Positions 8,870 to 19,200 of a stretch of 64,000 nucleotides of DNA are shown piece after piece. Source of the DNA: Roseibaca sp. Y0-43 (lineage in GTDB: Bacteria > Pseudomonadota > Alphaproteobacteria > Rhodobacterales > Rhodobacteraceae); NCBI RefSeq assembly GCF_020667835.1, contig NZ_JAFMPR010000003.1, positions 186,001 to 250,000 of the forward strand. Reading direction: 5' to 3'. Within the stretch, counting starts at the first letter, position 1; every line of letters starts with the position of its first letter. A model generated the notes under the pieces. The model searched no databases. It was not told where the DNA came from and saw nothing but the letters and a program-made list of their open reading frames with translations. Position numbers and translations under genes: made by a program.

Positions 8870-9184
8870 ATGCGCAATTCATGGATATTGGCCGTTGTTT
8901 TATTGGTTTCGGGCTGCGCGTCATTCAAGACGAGCGATTGCGCGGCAGAGCGGGCCGAGTTGCGGGCCACGGACCGGGCGATTGCACAGGCCACGCGGCA
9001 GCATCGGGACGGGTTCAGCGCCAGATTGGCCTCTCGCGGTCATGCCAGCTATCATTGCGCGTCGGGGCGTTCGGGGCAGGTTCGTTGCACGAAGGCACCC
9101 TATGCCGGACATGGCGCATCGCTGTCAGAGCTTCACCACAAGCGCGACGCGTCGCTGGCGCGAATCGCGCGGCTGTGCCGCTAA
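8870..9184 (+). CDS. putative lipoprotein
   Basis: A 104-residue protein beginning MRNSWILAVVLLVSGCASF, a short lipoprotein signal peptide with lipobox LVSGC, so Cys15 should be acylated and the protein anchored to the outer or inner membrane. The mature part has a charged helical start (ERAELRATDRAIAQATRQH) and a second helical stretch at the end (LSELHHKRDASLARIARL) around two more cysteines (YHC and VRC), which may form a disulfide. I choose 8870 over the in-frame ATG at 8825 because the lipoprotein signal starts there and GGGGAATGG precedes it. Family not recognised. It converges on the ubiH-like gene with only 4 nt between stops. Confidence 0.7.
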   Translation: MRNSWILAVVLLVSGCASFKTSDCAAERAELRATDRAIAQATRQHRDGFSARLASRGHASYHCASGRSGQVRCTKAPYAGHGASLSELHHKRDASLARIARLCR

Positions 9185-9188
9185 GTCG

Positions 9189-10412
9189 TCAGATCGGCAG
9201 ACCCCGCATCAGGCGTGGCATGTCGCCCGTCAGCCCCGCCGCTTCGCGGATGCAGGCGCGGCGCAGTCCGGGTAGGGCGCTGACCAGCCCAAGCCCAAGG
9301 TCGCGCACCCCCCGCAAAAGCGGATTATCGTTCGAAAACAAGCGGTTCACGCTGTCCGTGCCAATGGCCATCAGCGTGGTGTCGAAGCGCCGCCATGTCT
9401 GGTAGCGGTCCAGCACAAGCGGGCTGGCAATGTCTTCGCCGCGGCGCGCGGCATCTGCCAGAACCTCTGCCAGCGCCGCGATGTCGCGCAGCCCGAAATT
9501 GAAGCCCTGCCCCGCAATCGGGTGCATCCCATGGGCAGCGTCGCCCACCAGCGCAAGGCGCGGGGCTATGAACTGGTTGGCGATGGTCAGTTTCAGCGGG
9601 TAGGCATGGCGCTTGCCTGCGAGTGATATCTCGCCCAGGAAATTGCCGAAATGCGGGCGCAGAACCTCCAGATAGGCGGCATCGTCCAGCGCCTGAATTT
9701 CGGCCGCGCGGGCGGTCCGCTCGCTCCAGACAATGGAAGACCGATTGCCAGGCAGTGGCAGAATGGCCAGCGGTCCAGCGGGCATGAAGAACTGATGCGC
9801 CACGCCCTCGTGCGGCAATTCGTGGTCAATCGCGCAGACCAGCCCGGTCTGGCCGTAATCCCAGCCTGTGCGCCGAATGCCCGCGCGCTGTGCCGTGCCG
9901 CTGTCGCGCCCGTCGCAGCCCACCAGAAGCCGCGCGCGCAAGCTGCGGCCAGAGGCCAGCGTGACCGTCACGCCCTGCGCATCGACGGTTTGCGCGACCA
10001 CGGTTTCGCCCGATAGCTGGGTGACGCCCGCGTCATCCATCGCGCGCAGCAGGGCGGGGCGCAGAAATCGGTCTTCCAGCATGTGCCCCATCGGGCCTTC
10101 TTCGATCTCGGCATGGTCGAATTGCAGGAAGAAGGGCGCAGCCCCTTCGCCGGCGCGCCCGTCGCTGGCGACGATTTTCAGCATGGGCTGCGCGTGCTCG
10201 GCCACATGCGGCCACAGCCCGATCCCGTCCAGCACCCGGACAGAGGCCAGCGCTAACGCATAGGCGCGCCCGTCGAACCCGGCTTCGGTGCGCGTGTCGC
10301 GCGGAAGGGAATCTATGACGGTTACGGTCAGCCCGACCTTGGCCAGCGCCAAGGCCAGCGCCGGGCCGTTCAGCCCGCCGCCCACGATCAGGATGTCGGC
10401 GTCATGTGTCAT
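9189..10412 (-). CDS. UbiH/UbiF/Coq6-family FAD-dependent monooxygenase
   Basis: A 407-residue flavoprotein hydroxylase of the ubiquinone-biosynthesis type. The N-terminal Rossmann dinucleotide fold is ILIVGGGLNGPALALAL (residues 7-23), the middle DG motif is VGCDGRDS, and the C-terminal FAD/ribityl motif is LVGDAAHGMHPIAGQGFN, which is typical of UbiH/Coq6. It would hydroxylate the aromatic ring of a ubiquinone precursor with NAD(P)H and oxygen. Which ring position it modifies cannot be read from sequence alone, and several such enzymes can coexist in alphaproteobacteria, so I leave the exact gene symbol blank. Confidence 0.88.
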   Translation of the reverse strand: MTHDADILIVGGGLNGPALALALAKVGLTVTVIDSLPRDTRTEAGFDGRAYALALASVRVLDGIGLWPHVAEHAQPMLKIVASDGRAGEGAAPFFLQFDHAEIEEGPMGHMLEDRFLRPALLRAMDDAGVTQLSGETVVAQTVDAQGVTVTLASGRSLRARLLVGCDGRDSGTAQRAGIRRTGWDYGQTGLVCAIDHELPHEGVAHQFFMPAGPLAILPLPGNRSSIVWSERTARAAEIQALDDAAYLEVLRPHFGNFLGEISLAGKRHAYPLKLTIANQFIAPRLALVGDAAHGMHPIAGQGFNFGLRDIAALAEVLADAARRGEDIASPLVLDRYQTWRRFDTTLMAIGTDSVNRLFSNDNPLLRGVRDLGLGLVSALPGLRRACIREAAGLTGDMPRLMRGLPI

Positions 10413-10471
10413 GTGATGCGATATGTGGCACTTGGGGCCAACTGTCCATGTGGCATATTGATCGAATGGGC

Positions 10472-10513
10472 TTCATCTTGCCATAAATACTCATCCACAG
10501 GCGGGCAAACCGC
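10472..10513 (-). repeat. degenerate copy of the start-codon-bearing intergenic repeat
   Basis: TTCATCTTGCC followed by ATAAATACTC resembles the cores at 27138 and 29526, and it too is followed by a small hairpin with a CAAA loop (GCGG-GCAAA-CCGC, 10501-10513). Read on the minus strand it ends GGCAAGATGAAG. It lies between ubiH and the amidase gene. Confidence 0.45.
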
Positions 10514-10528
10514 AAGACCGGGGGGAAG

Positions 10529-11860
10529 ATGGAAGAGTGGCTGACCAGAAGCGCCGTCTCGCAAGGGCGGGCGATTGACCGTGGGGCGCTCTGTCCGCTG
10601 GCCCTGACCGAAGCCTATCTGGACAAGATCCGCGCGCACCCCATGGCGTCGCGCATCTATTCCGTCGTGACTGAAAAACGCGCGCTGCTAGAGGCGGTGA
10701 CGGCCCGCAGCCGCGCGCGGGCGGGGTTGCGGCGCGGACCGTTGGATGGCGTGGCGCTGTCGTGGAAAGACCTGTTCGACACGGCAGGCACCGCGACAGA
10801 GGCCGGGTCGAAACTGCTGGCAGGCCGCATTCCGCTGCGCGATGCGCAAGTGTTGCGGGTTGCCCGGCAGGCGGGGTCCATCTGCTTGGGCAAGACGCAT
10901 TTGTCGGAATTCGCCTATTCCGGGCTGGGCCTGAACCCGATGACAGCCACGCCGCCTTGCGTCAATGACGCGGGCGCGGTGCCGGGGGGTAGCTCTTCGG
11001 GAGCTGCGGCCTCGGTGGCCTTTGGTCTGGCGGCACTGGGCGTGGGGTCCGACACGGGCGGGTCGGTGCGTATTCCGGCAGCGTGGAACGACCTTGTGGG
11101 CCTGAAAACCACCCATGGCCGCTTGCCCATGGAAGGCGTCGTGCCGCTTGCGCGCCGGTTCGACACGGTTGGCCCGCTGGCCCGCAGTGTCGAGGATTGC
11201 GCGGCGTTTCTGGCCACTTTGGAAGGGCGCGTTGTCCCTGACCTGCGTGGTGCCACGCTGGCGGGGCGGCATTTTCTGGTGTTGGAAGGTGCGCCCTTCG
11301 AGGACATTCGCCCCGAACCTGCGCAGGCTTTCGAAGATGCCGCCAGCCGCCTGTCCCGCGCCGGAGCCAAGCTGACCCGCGCCAAGTTGCCAGTCGTGGA
11401 CGATGTGCTGGCGCTGTCGGCCATCATATACACGCCAGAGGCATGGGCCGAATGGCGCGAATTGATCGAAACCAACCCCGATGCGATGTTTCCGCCGATC
11501 CTTGCGCGGTTCCGGGCCGGGGCCGCGCATTCCGCCGCCGATTACATCGCCGCATGGAACAAGCTGACCGAGTTGCGCGCGCGTTACCTGTCGCAGGTCG
11601 CGGGCTATGACGCCGTGATCCTGCCCACCGCGCCGAACCTGCCGCCCAATGCCGAGCGTCTGGCCGCCGATGAGGCGTATTACACGACCGAAAACCTGCT
11701 GACCTTGCGCAACACGCGGATTGGCAACATGCTGGGTCTGTGCGCGCTGAGCTTGCCCACCAACACGCCCTCGGCGGGGATCAGCCTGATGGGCGCACCC
11801 ATGGCCGAGGACCGGCTATTGCGTCTGGGCGCTGCCGCAGAACAGGTTGTGCGCGGCTAG
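10529..11860 (+). CDS. amidase signature family protein
   Basis: A 443-residue serine amidase of the GatA/AtzF type, hydrolysing an amide C-N bond through a Ser-cisSer-Lys triad. The Lys is in the segment GVALSWKDLFDTAG, the glycine/serine-rich signature is PGGSSSGAAASVAFG, and the nucleophile segment is GSDTGGSVRIPAAW. Length fits stand-alone amidases. There is no GatB or GatC gene next to it, and the substrate-binding parts differ from GatA, so it is probably not part of the Glu-tRNA amidotransferase. The real substrate is unknown. A GGGGGAAG ribosome-binding site precedes the ATG, and a degenerate repeat element lies just upstream. Confidence 0.85.
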   Translation: MEEWLTRSAVSQGRAIDRGALCPLALTEAYLDKIRAHPMASRIYSVVTEKRALLEAVTARSRARAGLRRGPLDGVALSWKDLFDTAGTATEAGSKLLAGRIPLRDAQVLRVARQAGSICLGKTHLSEFAYSGLGLNPMTATPPCVNDAGAVPGGSSSGAAASVAFGLAALGVGSDTGGSVRIPAAWNDLVGLKTTHGRLPMEGVVPLARRFDTVGPLARSVEDCAAFLATLEGRVVPDLRGATLAGRHFLVLEGAPFEDIRPEPAQAFEDAASRLSRAGAKLTRAKLPVVDDVLALSAIIYTPEAWAEWRELIETNPDAMFPPILARFRAGAAHSAADYIAAWNKLTELRARYLSQVAGYDAVILPTAPNLPPNAERLAADEAYYTTENLLTLRNTRIGNMLGLCALSLPTNTPSAGISLMGAPMAEDRLLRLGAAAEQVVRG

Positions 11861-12041
11861 GCGTAGGGTTTCCCCACGTCGCGCACCACCAGATATGGTG
11901 GTATGCGAAACTTCTGCGAAAATGCCACAATTTCGGGTGGTTATGCGGCATCCTTCACCCAAGATGCTGGACGCATGGGCAGACCCGCGCTATCCTGCCT
12001 GCAATATCGGGGCGAAAGATCCCGAAACACAGAGGCAGTCC

Positions 12042-13220
12042 ATGCAAGTTCCAGAGCGGTTTTCGAACCTGCCTGAATACGCGTTTCCGCGCCTGCGCGC
12101 GCTGTTGGACCATCATGCGCCCGGTGGGCCCGTGGTGGCCATGACCATTGGCGAGCCGCGCCACGAGATGCCGCCCTTCGTGGCAGAGGTCTTGCAGGCG
12201 AACACGCATCTCTTTGCGAAATACCCCGTCAACGAGGGTATTCCCGAACTGCTGGATGCCATCAGCGCGTGGCTTGCGCGGCGCTACGGCGTTAGCGTGC
12301 CGCACGCGCAGATCATGGCGCTGAACGGCACGCGCGAAGGGTTGTTCAATGCAGCGCTGGCGCTCTGCCCAGAGCGCAAGAACGGCGCGCGCCCCGTCAT
12401 CCTTGCGCCGAACCCGTTTTACCAGGTCTATGCCGTGGCTGCGCTGGCCGTGGGGGCAGAGCCGGTTTACGCCCCTGCAACCGCAGCAACGGGGTATCTG
12501 CCCGATTACACCGCCCTTGCGCCCGAAGTGCTGGACCGCGTGGCGATTGCCTATGTCTGCTCGCCGTCAAACCCGCAAGGGGCCGTGGCCGATGCCGCCT
12601 ATTGGCGCAGCCTGCTGGCTTTGGCCGAAAAGCATGATTTCCGCATCTTCGCGGATGAATGCTATTCCGAGATTTACCGCGCCTCGCCACCCCCCGGCGC
12701 GTTGGAGGTTGCCGCGCAGATGGGGGCCGACCCGGAGCGAGTGCTCAGCTTTCATTCGTTGTCAAAGCGTTCGAACTTGCCGGGGCTGCGGTCCGGGTTC
12801 GTGGCGGGTGGGCCGGACAGCATTCGCCGTATCCGCCAGTTGCGCGCCTATGCGGGCGCGCCCTTGCCTGAACCGTTGCAACATGTCGCCGCCACCACTT
12901 GGGGCGACGAGAAGCATGTCGACCGCTCGCGCGCGCTCTATCAGCAGAAATACGCGCTGGCCGACCGGGTCTTTTCGCATGTGCCGGGCTACAAGGGGCC
13001 GGATGGCGGCTTCTTTCTGTGGCTGCCCGTTCCCGACGGCGAGGAAGCCGCGCTGAAGCTGTGGCAACAGACCGGCATTCGCGTGTTGCCCGGCGCTTAC
13101 CTTGCGCGCGAGCAGGATGGCTTCAATCCGGGCAAGGGTTTTATCCGCGTGGCCATGGTCACGCCCATTGACGAAATACAAGACGCGCTGATCCGCCTGC
13201 GCGACTGTCTGTATCGCTGA
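12042..13220 (+). CDS. class I/II PLP-dependent aminotransferase, DapC-like
   Basis: A 392-residue fold-type I aminotransferase. The PLP-lysine lies in [16 protein letters not shown], a pattern I associate with the succinyldiaminopimelate aminotransferase DapC; upstream are the cofactor motifs [10 protein letters not shown] and [10 protein letters not shown]. If DapC, it transfers an amino group from glutamate to N-succinyl-2-amino-6-ketopimelate in lysine and peptidoglycan synthesis, the same pathway as dapF at 33.6 kb. Other substrates are possible within this family. The start at 12042 has an AGAGG site 7 nt upstream; the longer frame from 11847 has an unconserved N terminus. It lies 11 nt before ftsK. 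Confidence 0.8.
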   Translation: MQVPERFSNLPEYAFPRLRALLDHHAPGGPVVAMTIGEPRHEMPPFVAEVLQANTHLFAKYPVNEGIPELLDAISAWLARRYGVSVPHAQIMALNGTREGLFNAALALCPERKNGARPVILAPNPFYQVYAVAALAVGAEPVYAPATAATGYLPDYTALAPEVLDRVAIAYVCSPSNPQGAVADAAYWRSLLALAEKHDFRIFADECYSEIYRASPPPGALEVAAQMGADPERVLSFHSLSKRSNLPGLRSGFVAGGPDSIRRIRQLRAYAGAPLPEPLQHVAATTWGDEKHVDRSRALYQQKYALADRVFSHVPGYKGPDGGFFLWLPVPDGEEAALKLWQQTGIRVLPGAYLAREQDGFNPGKGFIRVAMVTPIDEIQDALIRLRDCLYR

Positions 13221-13231
13221 GAGGGGTTCCG

Positions 13232-16231
13232 ATGGCTTCCTACAACATCAACCAACGCGATCCGCTGCTGGACAGCAACCTGTCCGCGCTTGTGCAGCGC
13301 CGTGGCCGCGAATTGATGGGGCTTGCCTTGCTGGCGCTGGCCTTTGCCTTTGCGGTGATGCTGGGGTCTTACTCGCCCGAGGATCCGGGCTGGATGGCGG
13401 CGTCGGATGAACCCGTGCGCAATTCGCTGGGGCGGATCGGGGCATCCTTGTCCGCGCCCCTGATGGTTATCCTTGGCGTGGCCAGCTGGGGCTTGGTGGT
13501 GTTCTGCGCCGCTTGGGGCCTGCGGCTGGTTCTGGCGCGCGGGCATGAGGCGCTGATGGCGCGCGCCGTGTTCCTGCCCATCGCGCTCGCCGTGGCCGCG
13601 ATCTGGTGCGCGACCCTTGTGCCAAGCGCCGATTGGCAGCCGGTCATGGGCCTTGGCGGTGTGTTCGGCGACACGGTTCTGGGCGCCGTGGTCAATGCGC
13701 TGCCGATGAGCGCGGGCGCGGGCGTGCGGTTCATGTCGCTCTTCATGCTGGCGGGCATGGCTGCTGTCTGGAGCTTCGTTCTGGGCCTGTCGCTGCGCGA
13801 AGTCGTGAAATTCGGCAGCTTCCTTGTGTCGGGGATCGTGCTGATCTACGCGGGCCTTTTTGCCCTGCTGCGCGGCGGTGCCAGCGGCGGCTTGCGCGGT
13901 ATGCAGCGCGCGGGCGGCGCGATGGCGCAGCGGGCCCGCGATGCCGCAGCGGCCCGCGCTGCCGCCGCCAGCCATGTGCCGCAACAGGCGTGGCACGAAG
14001 ACCCCGGCCTGCACGCAGCCCCCGCCGCGCGCCGCGCGCCGCCGGTCATTCGCGCCACACCCTACCAGCCGCAGATGGAACAGCCGCAGCCCATGCCGTA
14101 TCCGGCACAGCCGGTTGCACCGCATATGCCGCACAGCCCGGCACCGCTTGAGCAGACAGAGGACCGGCCGAGCCTGTTGTCGCGGCTGAAAACGCTTAGC
14201 GCCGGGCCGGGGGGTGCTCCGTCGCAGCCCATGCCGCAGCCAGAGCTGATAGAGCCGCCCCTGACCGAGGGCGCGGCCCATGTCGCCGCCCCGGAAGGCG
14301 AGCATATCCGCTCGCGGATTGCCGACGCGATCAAGCATCGCCGGCCCGCAAAGCCGGTATTCCAGTTCGACCGCAACCTGCGCCCGGCAGAGCCGCCCTT
14401 GTCCAGCCCCGACATGTCCGCGCCCGCGCAGGCCGCACCGCCCCAAGGCTTTGCCGCGCAACTTTCGGCCAGCCTGACGCCGCAAATGGGCAATGTTCCC
14501 ATGCCCGACTGGATGATGGCCACAACGCCCACACCCGCGTCGGCCCCCGCCGCGCCAGAGGCCGAGATTGCACCGCCTGCGACCGACGCCCCCGCGCCGC
14601 GCCCGGCGGGCCATGTGTTGCAACGCCGCGTCGTGGCCCCTTTGGCGCGAAAGCTGCAACCCTCGCGGCAGGCGCAGGCAGAGGCCGAACCCGCCTTCCG
14701 CTTCGAACCCGATGCGCCGACCTACGAATTGCCGCCGCTCGCGCTGCTGCAAAACCCCAACGAGGTCGAACGCTATACCTTGAGCGACGACGCGCTGGAA
14801 GAAAACGCGCGCATGTTGGAAGCGGTGTTGGACGATTACGGCGTGCGCGGCGAGATCGTCAGCGTGCGCCCCGGCCCCGTGGTCACGCAGTATGAACTGG
14901 AACCCGCACCGGGCCTGAAAGCCAGCCGCGTGATCGGTCTGGCCGATGACATCGCGCGCTCCATGTCGGCGCTGTCGGCGCGTGTCTCGACCGTGCCGGG
15001 CCGGTCCATCATCGGGATCGAATTGCCCAACGCGCATCGTGAAAAGGTCGTGCTGCGGGAAATCCTTGCCGCCCGCGACTTTGGCGACAGCAACATGCGC
15101 CTGCCGCTCGCGCTGGGCAAAGGCATTGATGGCGAACCGATTGTCGCGAACCTGGCCAAGATGCCCCACCTGCTGATCGCGGGCACCACCGGGTCGGGCA
15201 AGTCGGTCGCGATCAACACCATGATCCTGTCGCTTCTCTATCGTCTGACACCGGACGAATGCCGCATGATCATGATCGACCCCAAGATGCTGGAACTGTC
15301 GGTTTATGACGGCATTCCGCACCTTCTGTCGCCCGTTGTGACCGACCCGAAAAAGGCGGTCGTGGCCCTGAAATGGGTCGTGGGAGAGATGGAAGAGCGC
15401 TACCGCAAGATGTCGAAAATGGGTGTGCGCAACATTGACGGCTATAACGGCCGCGTGCGCGAGGCCTTGGCCGCGGGCGAGATGTTCAAGCGCACCATCC
15501 AGACCGGGTTCGACGATGAAACCGGCGATCCCGTGTTCGAGACCGAAGAATTCGCGCCCGAAATCCTGCCCTTCATCGTCGTTGTGGTCGATGAAATGGC
15601 CGACCTGATGATGGTCGCGGGCAAGGAAATCGAGGCGTGCATCCAGCGTCTGGCGCAGATGGCGCGGGCGTCTGGCATCCACCTTATCATGGCCACACAG
15701 CGCCCCTCTGTCGATGTGATTACCGGCACGATCAAGGCGAACTTCCCCACCCGGATTTCGTTCCAGGTGACCAGCAAAATCGACAGCCGCACGATTCTGG
15801 GCGAGCAGGGGGCGGAGCAGCTTCTGGGCATGGGTGACATGCTGTACATGGCGGGCGGCGGTCGGGTCAGCCGTATTCACGGGCCGTTCGTGAGTGATGA
15901 AGAGGTGGAAGAAATCGTCAACCATCTGAAATCCTTCGGCCCGCCCGAATACAAATCCGGCGTGGTCGATGGGCCGGAATCCGACAAGGAAGCCGATATC
16001 GACGCGGTGCTGGGCCTAGGCGGGAATACCACGGGCGAAGATGCGCTGTATGACCAAGCGGTGCAGGTGGTGATCCAGGATCGCAAATGCTCGACCAGCT
16101 ACATTCAGCGCAAGCTGGGCATCGGCTATAACAAGGCCGCGCGTCTGGTCGAGCAGATGGAAGACGAAGGGCTTGTCACGGCCGCGAACCATGTGGGCAA
16201 GCGCGAGATCCTGGTGCCGGAGCAGGGATAA
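13232..16231 (+). CDS. ftsK: DNA translocase FtsK
   Basis: FtsK pumps chromosomal DNA through the closing septum and helps resolve dimers at dif. The 999-residue protein has an N-terminal membrane domain with four hydrophobic helices (about residues 30-215), a long Pro/Ala/Gln-rich linker to about residue 480, then the motor: an alpha/beta region and a RecA-like ATPase with Walker [10 protein letters not shown] and Walker [15 protein letters not shown]. The C-terminal winged-helix gamma domain (about 930-995, [21 protein letters not shown]) reads the polar DNA sequences. GAGGGG precedes the ATG. All parts are intact and the length is normal. Confidence 0.97.
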   Translation: MASYNINQRDPLLDSNLSALVQRRGRELMGLALLALAFAFAVMLGSYSPEDPGWMAASDEPVRNSLGRIGASLSAPLMVILGVASWGLVVFCAAWGLRLVLARGHEALMARAVFLPIALAVAAIWCATLVPSADWQPVMGLGGVFGDTVLGAVVNALPMSAGAGVRFMSLFMLAGMAAVWSFVLGLSLREVVKFGSFLVSGIVLIYAGLFALLRGGASGGLRGMQRAGGAMAQRARDAAAARAAAASHVPQQAWHEDPGLHAAPAARRAPPVIRATPYQPQMEQPQPMPYPAQPVAPHMPHSPAPLEQTEDRPSLLSRLKTLSAGPGGAPSQPMPQPELIEPPLTEGAAHVAAPEGEHIRSRIADAIKHRRPAKPVFQFDRNLRPAEPPLSSPDMSAPAQAAPPQGFAAQLSASLTPQMGNVPMPDWMMATTPTPASAPAAPEAEIAPPATDAPAPRPAGHVLQRRVVAPLARKLQPSRQAQAEAEPAFRFEPDAPTYELPPLALLQNPNEVERYTLSDDALEENARMLEAVLDDYGVRGEIVSVRPGPVVTQYELEPAPGLKASRVIGLADDIARSMSALSARVSTVPGRSIIGIELPNAHREKVVLREILAARDFGDSNMRLPLALGKGIDGEPIVANLAKMPHLLIAGTTGSGKSVAINTMILSLLYRLTPDECRMIMIDPKMLELSVYDGIPHLLSPVVTDPKKAVVALKWVVGEMEERYRKMSKMGVRNIDGYNGRVREALAAGEMFKRTIQTGFDDETGDPVFETEEFAPEILPFIVVVVDEMADLMMVAGKEIEACIQRLAQMARASGIHLIMATQRPSVDVITGTIKANFPTRISFQVTSKIDSRTILGEQGAEQLLGMGDMLYMAGGGRVSRIHGPFVSDEEVEEIVNHLKSFGPPEYKSGVVDGPESDKEADIDAVLGLGGNTTGEDALYDQAVQVVIQDRKCSTSYIQRKLGIGYNKAARLVEQMEDEGLVTAANHVGKREILVPEQG

Positions 16232-16315
16232 ACCCCAAGGCAAAACATGGCCTGAGCGGGACAATTTCGCGCGGGCGTGATTGCGGGGGGGTGGGGCGTG
16301 CCCTATCTGTCTGCC

Positions 16316-17746
16316 ATGACAGAGATTTCCACGCCTATCGGCCCCGTGCTGTATCTGGACCATGTCGCAGAAGGGGCGATGCAGCTTGCCGCGCTGTTCA
16401 TCATGCCCAAGGGCGAGGCACCTGCGCCGGTCGTCACGGATGGCGGGCAGATCGCGCCCGAGCGGCTGGCCGACTACGACCACGCCACCATCTGGCGTGC
16501 GCGGTTCACGCTGCCTGCCGATCGGGCGTCCAGTTACCGCTGGGACGGCACCGATTACCCGGTCGCGGGCGATCTGACGGGCGATTTGCGTATCGCCTTC
16601 GTATCCTGCAATGGCGAAGAGCATGGCGACATGGACCGAGAGGATTCCGAGCGCAATGCCATGTGGGAACGCCTGCGCGTCGAGCATAAACGCGCGCCTT
16701 TCGCCTTGTTGCTGCATGGCGGCGATCAGGTCTATGCCGACGAGGCGACGGACGGGCACGAGCTGTCGGACGATTGGCCCGACAGCCTGCCACGCGATCC
16801 GTCGCAAGCGGCGTTGGCCGATCTGCGCCACCATCTGCGTGAGCGGTTCTTCGCGCGCTATGCCGCGATCTATGCGGCCCCGCAAATGGCATGGCTTGTC
16901 GCGCGTATCCCGTCGCTCATGCAGTGGGATGACCATGACATCTGCGATGGCTGGGGCTCGCTGCCGCGCTCGCGCACCTATTCGCCGGTGGGGCAGACGT
17001 TGTTTTCGGTTGCGCGCGAAGCCTTCCTGATCTTTCAGGCGGCGGCGGTCGAGGGCGATCTGCCCGCGCGCTTCCACGACAAGGACGGCATCCATCTGGG
17101 CTGGAGCATTCGCGCTCCCGAGTTACGCGTCCTTGCGCCTGACCTGCGGTCCGAGCGCACAAGGCGGCAGGTCATGGGACCGGGCGGTTGGGCCATGATG
17201 GAAGAAGAGGCCGCCAAGGACGTGCACGGTCACACCATGCTGATGTCCAGCGTGCCGCTATTGGGGCCGCGCCTGTCCATTCTGGAGGCGTTGATGGTGC
17301 TGGTCCCGAAAATGCAGAAATACGAGGACGACCTGCGCGACCAGTGGCAAAGTCGCGCGCATCGTGACGAATGGCGGCGCATGTTGCGGCTGGTGCGCGA
17401 TCTGGCGCGGCGCGATGGGCATGACATAACGGCGCTGTCGGGCGAGATTCATCTGGCCACCCGTGCGACGATGGACTTGGGCGCGGGGCTGCACTTGAAC
17501 CAGCTTGTCGCCTCTGGCATCGCGCATCGCGCGCCGCCCAAGGCTTGGGCGCGGGTTCTGGGCGCATTGGCCAGTTTGGGCGAAGACCCGCTGCCCGAAC
17601 ATCCCATCCGCATTGCCCGATTGCCGGGCCAACCCACCCGCTACGTGGCAGAGCGCAACTACCTTGTGCTGGAGCGCGAAGCGGGCAATTGGCGCGCCCG
17701 GTGGGATCTGGAACCCAGCGGCATGACACCGGCGCTGGTGCTGTAA
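16316..17746 (+). CDS. PhoD-like alkaline phosphatase / metallophosphoesterase
   Basis: A 476-residue protein of the PhoD-like family. Metal-binding signatures of the calcineurin-like fold are visible: FVSCNGEEHGD, LLLHGGDQVYADE, WDDHDICDGWG and, towards the C terminus, LSGEIHLATRA. It has no signal peptide, unlike secreted PhoD enzymes, so it should be cytoplasmic; its substrate is unknown but should be a phosphomono- or diester. The N terminus is uncertain: I use the ATG at 16316, but 16277 is open too, and neither has a strong ribosome-binding site. The gene separates ftsK from lolA, which are usually adjacent in relatives, so it looks like a later insertion. Confidence 0.82.
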   Translation: MTEISTPIGPVLYLDHVAEGAMQLAALFIMPKGEAPAPVVTDGGQIAPERLADYDHATIWRARFTLPADRASSYRWDGTDYPVAGDLTGDLRIAFVSCNGEEHGDMDREDSERNAMWERLRVEHKRAPFALLLHGGDQVYADEATDGHELSDDWPDSLPRDPSQAALADLRHHLRERFFARYAAIYAAPQMAWLVARIPSLMQWDDHDICDGWGSLPRSRTYSPVGQTLFSVAREAFLIFQAAAVEGDLPARFHDKDGIHLGWSIRAPELRVLAPDLRSERTRRQVMGPGGWAMMEEEAAKDVHGHTMLMSSVPLLGPRLSILEALMVLVPKMQKYEDDLRDQWQSRAHRDEWRRMLRLVRDLARRDGHDITALSGEIHLATRATMDLGAGLHLNQLVASGIAHRAPPKAWARVLGALASLGEDPLPEHPIRIARLPGQPTRYVAERNYLVLEREAGNWRARWDLEPSGMTPALVL

Positions 17747-17837
17747 CCCTTTGGCGGATCGGCAACTCTCTGCCTTGTGTTGGCGGCGTGAGGCGAATGC
17801 GCTTTGTGGCAATCCCGAAACCGGGTATCCAAACGGC

Positions 17838-18443
17838 ATGAGTATCACACGTCGTTCCCTGCTTTTGTCCCTGCCAGCCTTGGCGCTGGTGCGTCCCGCT
17901 TTGGCCGATCGCATCCCGCTGGATGAGATCTCGCGCTACTTCAACAGTTTCACCACGGCCGAGGGCGAGTTCACCCAGATCAACCCCGATGGCAGCCTTG
18001 CCACGGGCCGGATTTACATTCGCCGCCCCGGTCGCGTGCGGTTCGAATACGACCCGCCGGAAGAGTCGCTTGTCATGGCAGGCGGCGGGCAGGTGGCCAT
18101 TTTCGATGGGCGGTCGAACCAGGGGCCGAACCAATACCCGCTAAGCCAGACGCCGCTGAACCTGATTCTGGAACGCAACGTGGATTTCAGCAATCGCAGC
18201 ATGGTCGTCGGCCATACCGATGACGGCACCACAACGACCGTGATCGCGCAAGACCCCGAAAACCCGCAATACGGGTCCATCCGGCTGGTGTTTTCCGCCG
18301 GTCCGACAGAGCTGCGCCAATGGGTGATCCGCGACGATACGGGTGCGGAAACGACCGTGATCCTTGGCAATATGCGCTTCGGAAGCGACCTGTCCGCCGG
18401 GTTGTTCAACATCACCGCCGAAGTGGCGCGCCGGAACCGCTAA
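17838..18443 (+). CDS. lolA: outer-membrane lipoprotein carrier protein LolA
   Basis: A 201-residue periplasmic protein that would carry lipoproteins from LolCDE to the outer membrane. The signal peptide (residues 1-23) opens with a twin-arginine-like SITRRSLLLSLPALAL; its hydrophobicity would also suit Sec. The LolA fold is recognisable from FNSFTTAEGEFTQINPDG, the RPGRVRFEYDPPEE segment and the FDG turn. The start at 17838 is chosen because the signal peptide begins there; the frame is open further upstream but with unlikely residues. No Shine-Dalgarno is obvious. A bidirectional terminator follows. Position after ftsK is typical for alphaproteobacteria. Confidence 0.93.
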   Translation: MSITRRSLLLSLPALALVRPALADRIPLDEISRYFNSFTTAEGEFTQINPDGSLATGRIYIRRPGRVRFEYDPPEESLVMAGGGQVAIFDGRSNQGPNQYPLSQTPLNLILERNVDFSNRSMVVGHTDDGTTTTVIAQDPENPQYGSIRLVFSAGPTELRQWVIRDDTGAETTVILGNMRFGSDLSAGLFNITAEVARRNR

Positions 18444-18460
18444 GGCGCGTGAGGGCACGA

Positions 18461-18496
18461 AAAAACCCCGCCGGGCGATCTGCCGGGCGGGGTTTC
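18461..18496. terminator. bidirectional terminator between lolA and rplT
   Basis: AAACCCCGCC / GGCGGGGTTT forms a 10-bp stem with an inner GGC/GCC pair. It is flanked by A-runs on the left and T-rich sequence on the right, so it can stop both lolA (plus) and the ribosomal-protein operon (minus). Confidence 0.9.
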
Positions 18497-18517
18497 TTTG
18501 TTTCTGCCGAAGCTGGC

Positions 18518-18880
18518 TTAGGCCATTGCGGCTTTCGCTTTTTCCACGATCTGGCCAAATGCTTCCGGCTCGTGCACGGCGAGGTCGGCCAGAACCTTGC
18601 GGTCCACTTCGATACCCGCCAGGTTCAGCGCGTTGATGAAGCGCGAATAGGTCAGGGTCGGGTCGATGGCGCGCACGGCTGCGTTGATACGCTGGATCCA
18701 CAGCGCGCGGAAATTGCGCTTGCGCACCTTGCGGTCGCGGGTTGCATACTGGTTCGCCTTGTCCACAGCCTGCGTGGCGGTGCGGAAGTTGCGCGAACGG
18801 GCGCCGTAATAGCCAGCGGCGGCCTTGATGACCTTGCGGTGGCGGGCGTGGGTGACAGTGCCGGATTTAACGCGTGACAT
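18518..18880 (-). CDS. rplT: 50S ribosomal protein L20
   Basis: L20 (120 residues) binds 23S rRNA early in assembly of the large subunit and represses its own operon in several bacteria. Family features are plain: the basic N terminus [16 protein letters not shown], the segment [19 protein letters not shown], and [19 protein letters not shown]. It lies 12 nt after rpmI and ends at a strong terminator. The third usual member, infC, is not adjacent; the gene before rpmI is a membrane protein, so this is a two-gene rpmI-rplT unit here. Confidence 0.98.
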   Translation of the reverse strand: MSRVKSGTVTHARHRKVIKAAAGYYGARSRNFRTATQAVDKANQYATRDRKVRKRNFRALWIQRINAAVRAIDPTLTYSRFINALNLAGIEVDRKVLADLAVHEPEAFGQIVEKAKAAMA

Positions 18881-18892
18881 GTTCCGCTCTCC

Positions 18893-19093
18893 TTACCGGT
18901 TATAGGGCATGTAGGTTTTGACGATACGGGCATCCTGCTCGGACAGCAGGGTGGTGCCGCGTGCGTCACGGATGAATTTCTTCGTCCGCTTGATCATGCC
19001 GTGCCGCTTGCCGGCCTGACCGGCTTTGACCTTGCCGGTCGCGGTCATGGAGAAGCGCTTTTTCGCGCCCGATTTTGTCTTCATCTTGGGCAT
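18893..19093 (-). CDS. rpmI: 50S ribosomal protein L35
   Basis: L35 (66 residues) shows the full family pattern: [20 protein letters not shown] at the start, the basic middle [16 protein letters not shown], and the end VKTYMPYNR. It is a late-assembly protein of the large ribosomal subunit. AAAGGAGTC before the ATG is a strong ribosome-binding site. The 107-nt region between this gene and the membrane-protein gene at 19201 contains no further frame and probably carries the operon promoter. Confidence 0.98.
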   Translation of the reverse strand: MPKMKTKSGAKKRFSMTATGKVKAGQAGKRHGMIKRTKKFIRDARGTTLLSEQDARIVKTYMPYNR

Positions 19094-19200
19094 TTCCGAC
19101 TCCTTTTTCGGTCAGGGGAGCGACTCGGCATGCCACATTGGCCGGCCGCCCCGTCGAATGGAACCTGCGCCTTAAACCAGAAACCGGGCAGGCGCAAGGC

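Noticed and set aside
10529-11860. GatA subunit of Glu-tRNA(Gln) amidotransferase
   Set aside because: There are no GatB or GatC genes next to it and the sequence outside the amidase signature does not look like GatA.
13097-15925. A 942-codon minus-strand open frame opposite ftsK
   Set aside because: His/Arg/Gln-rich translation with no domain, fully antisense to an intact ftsK.
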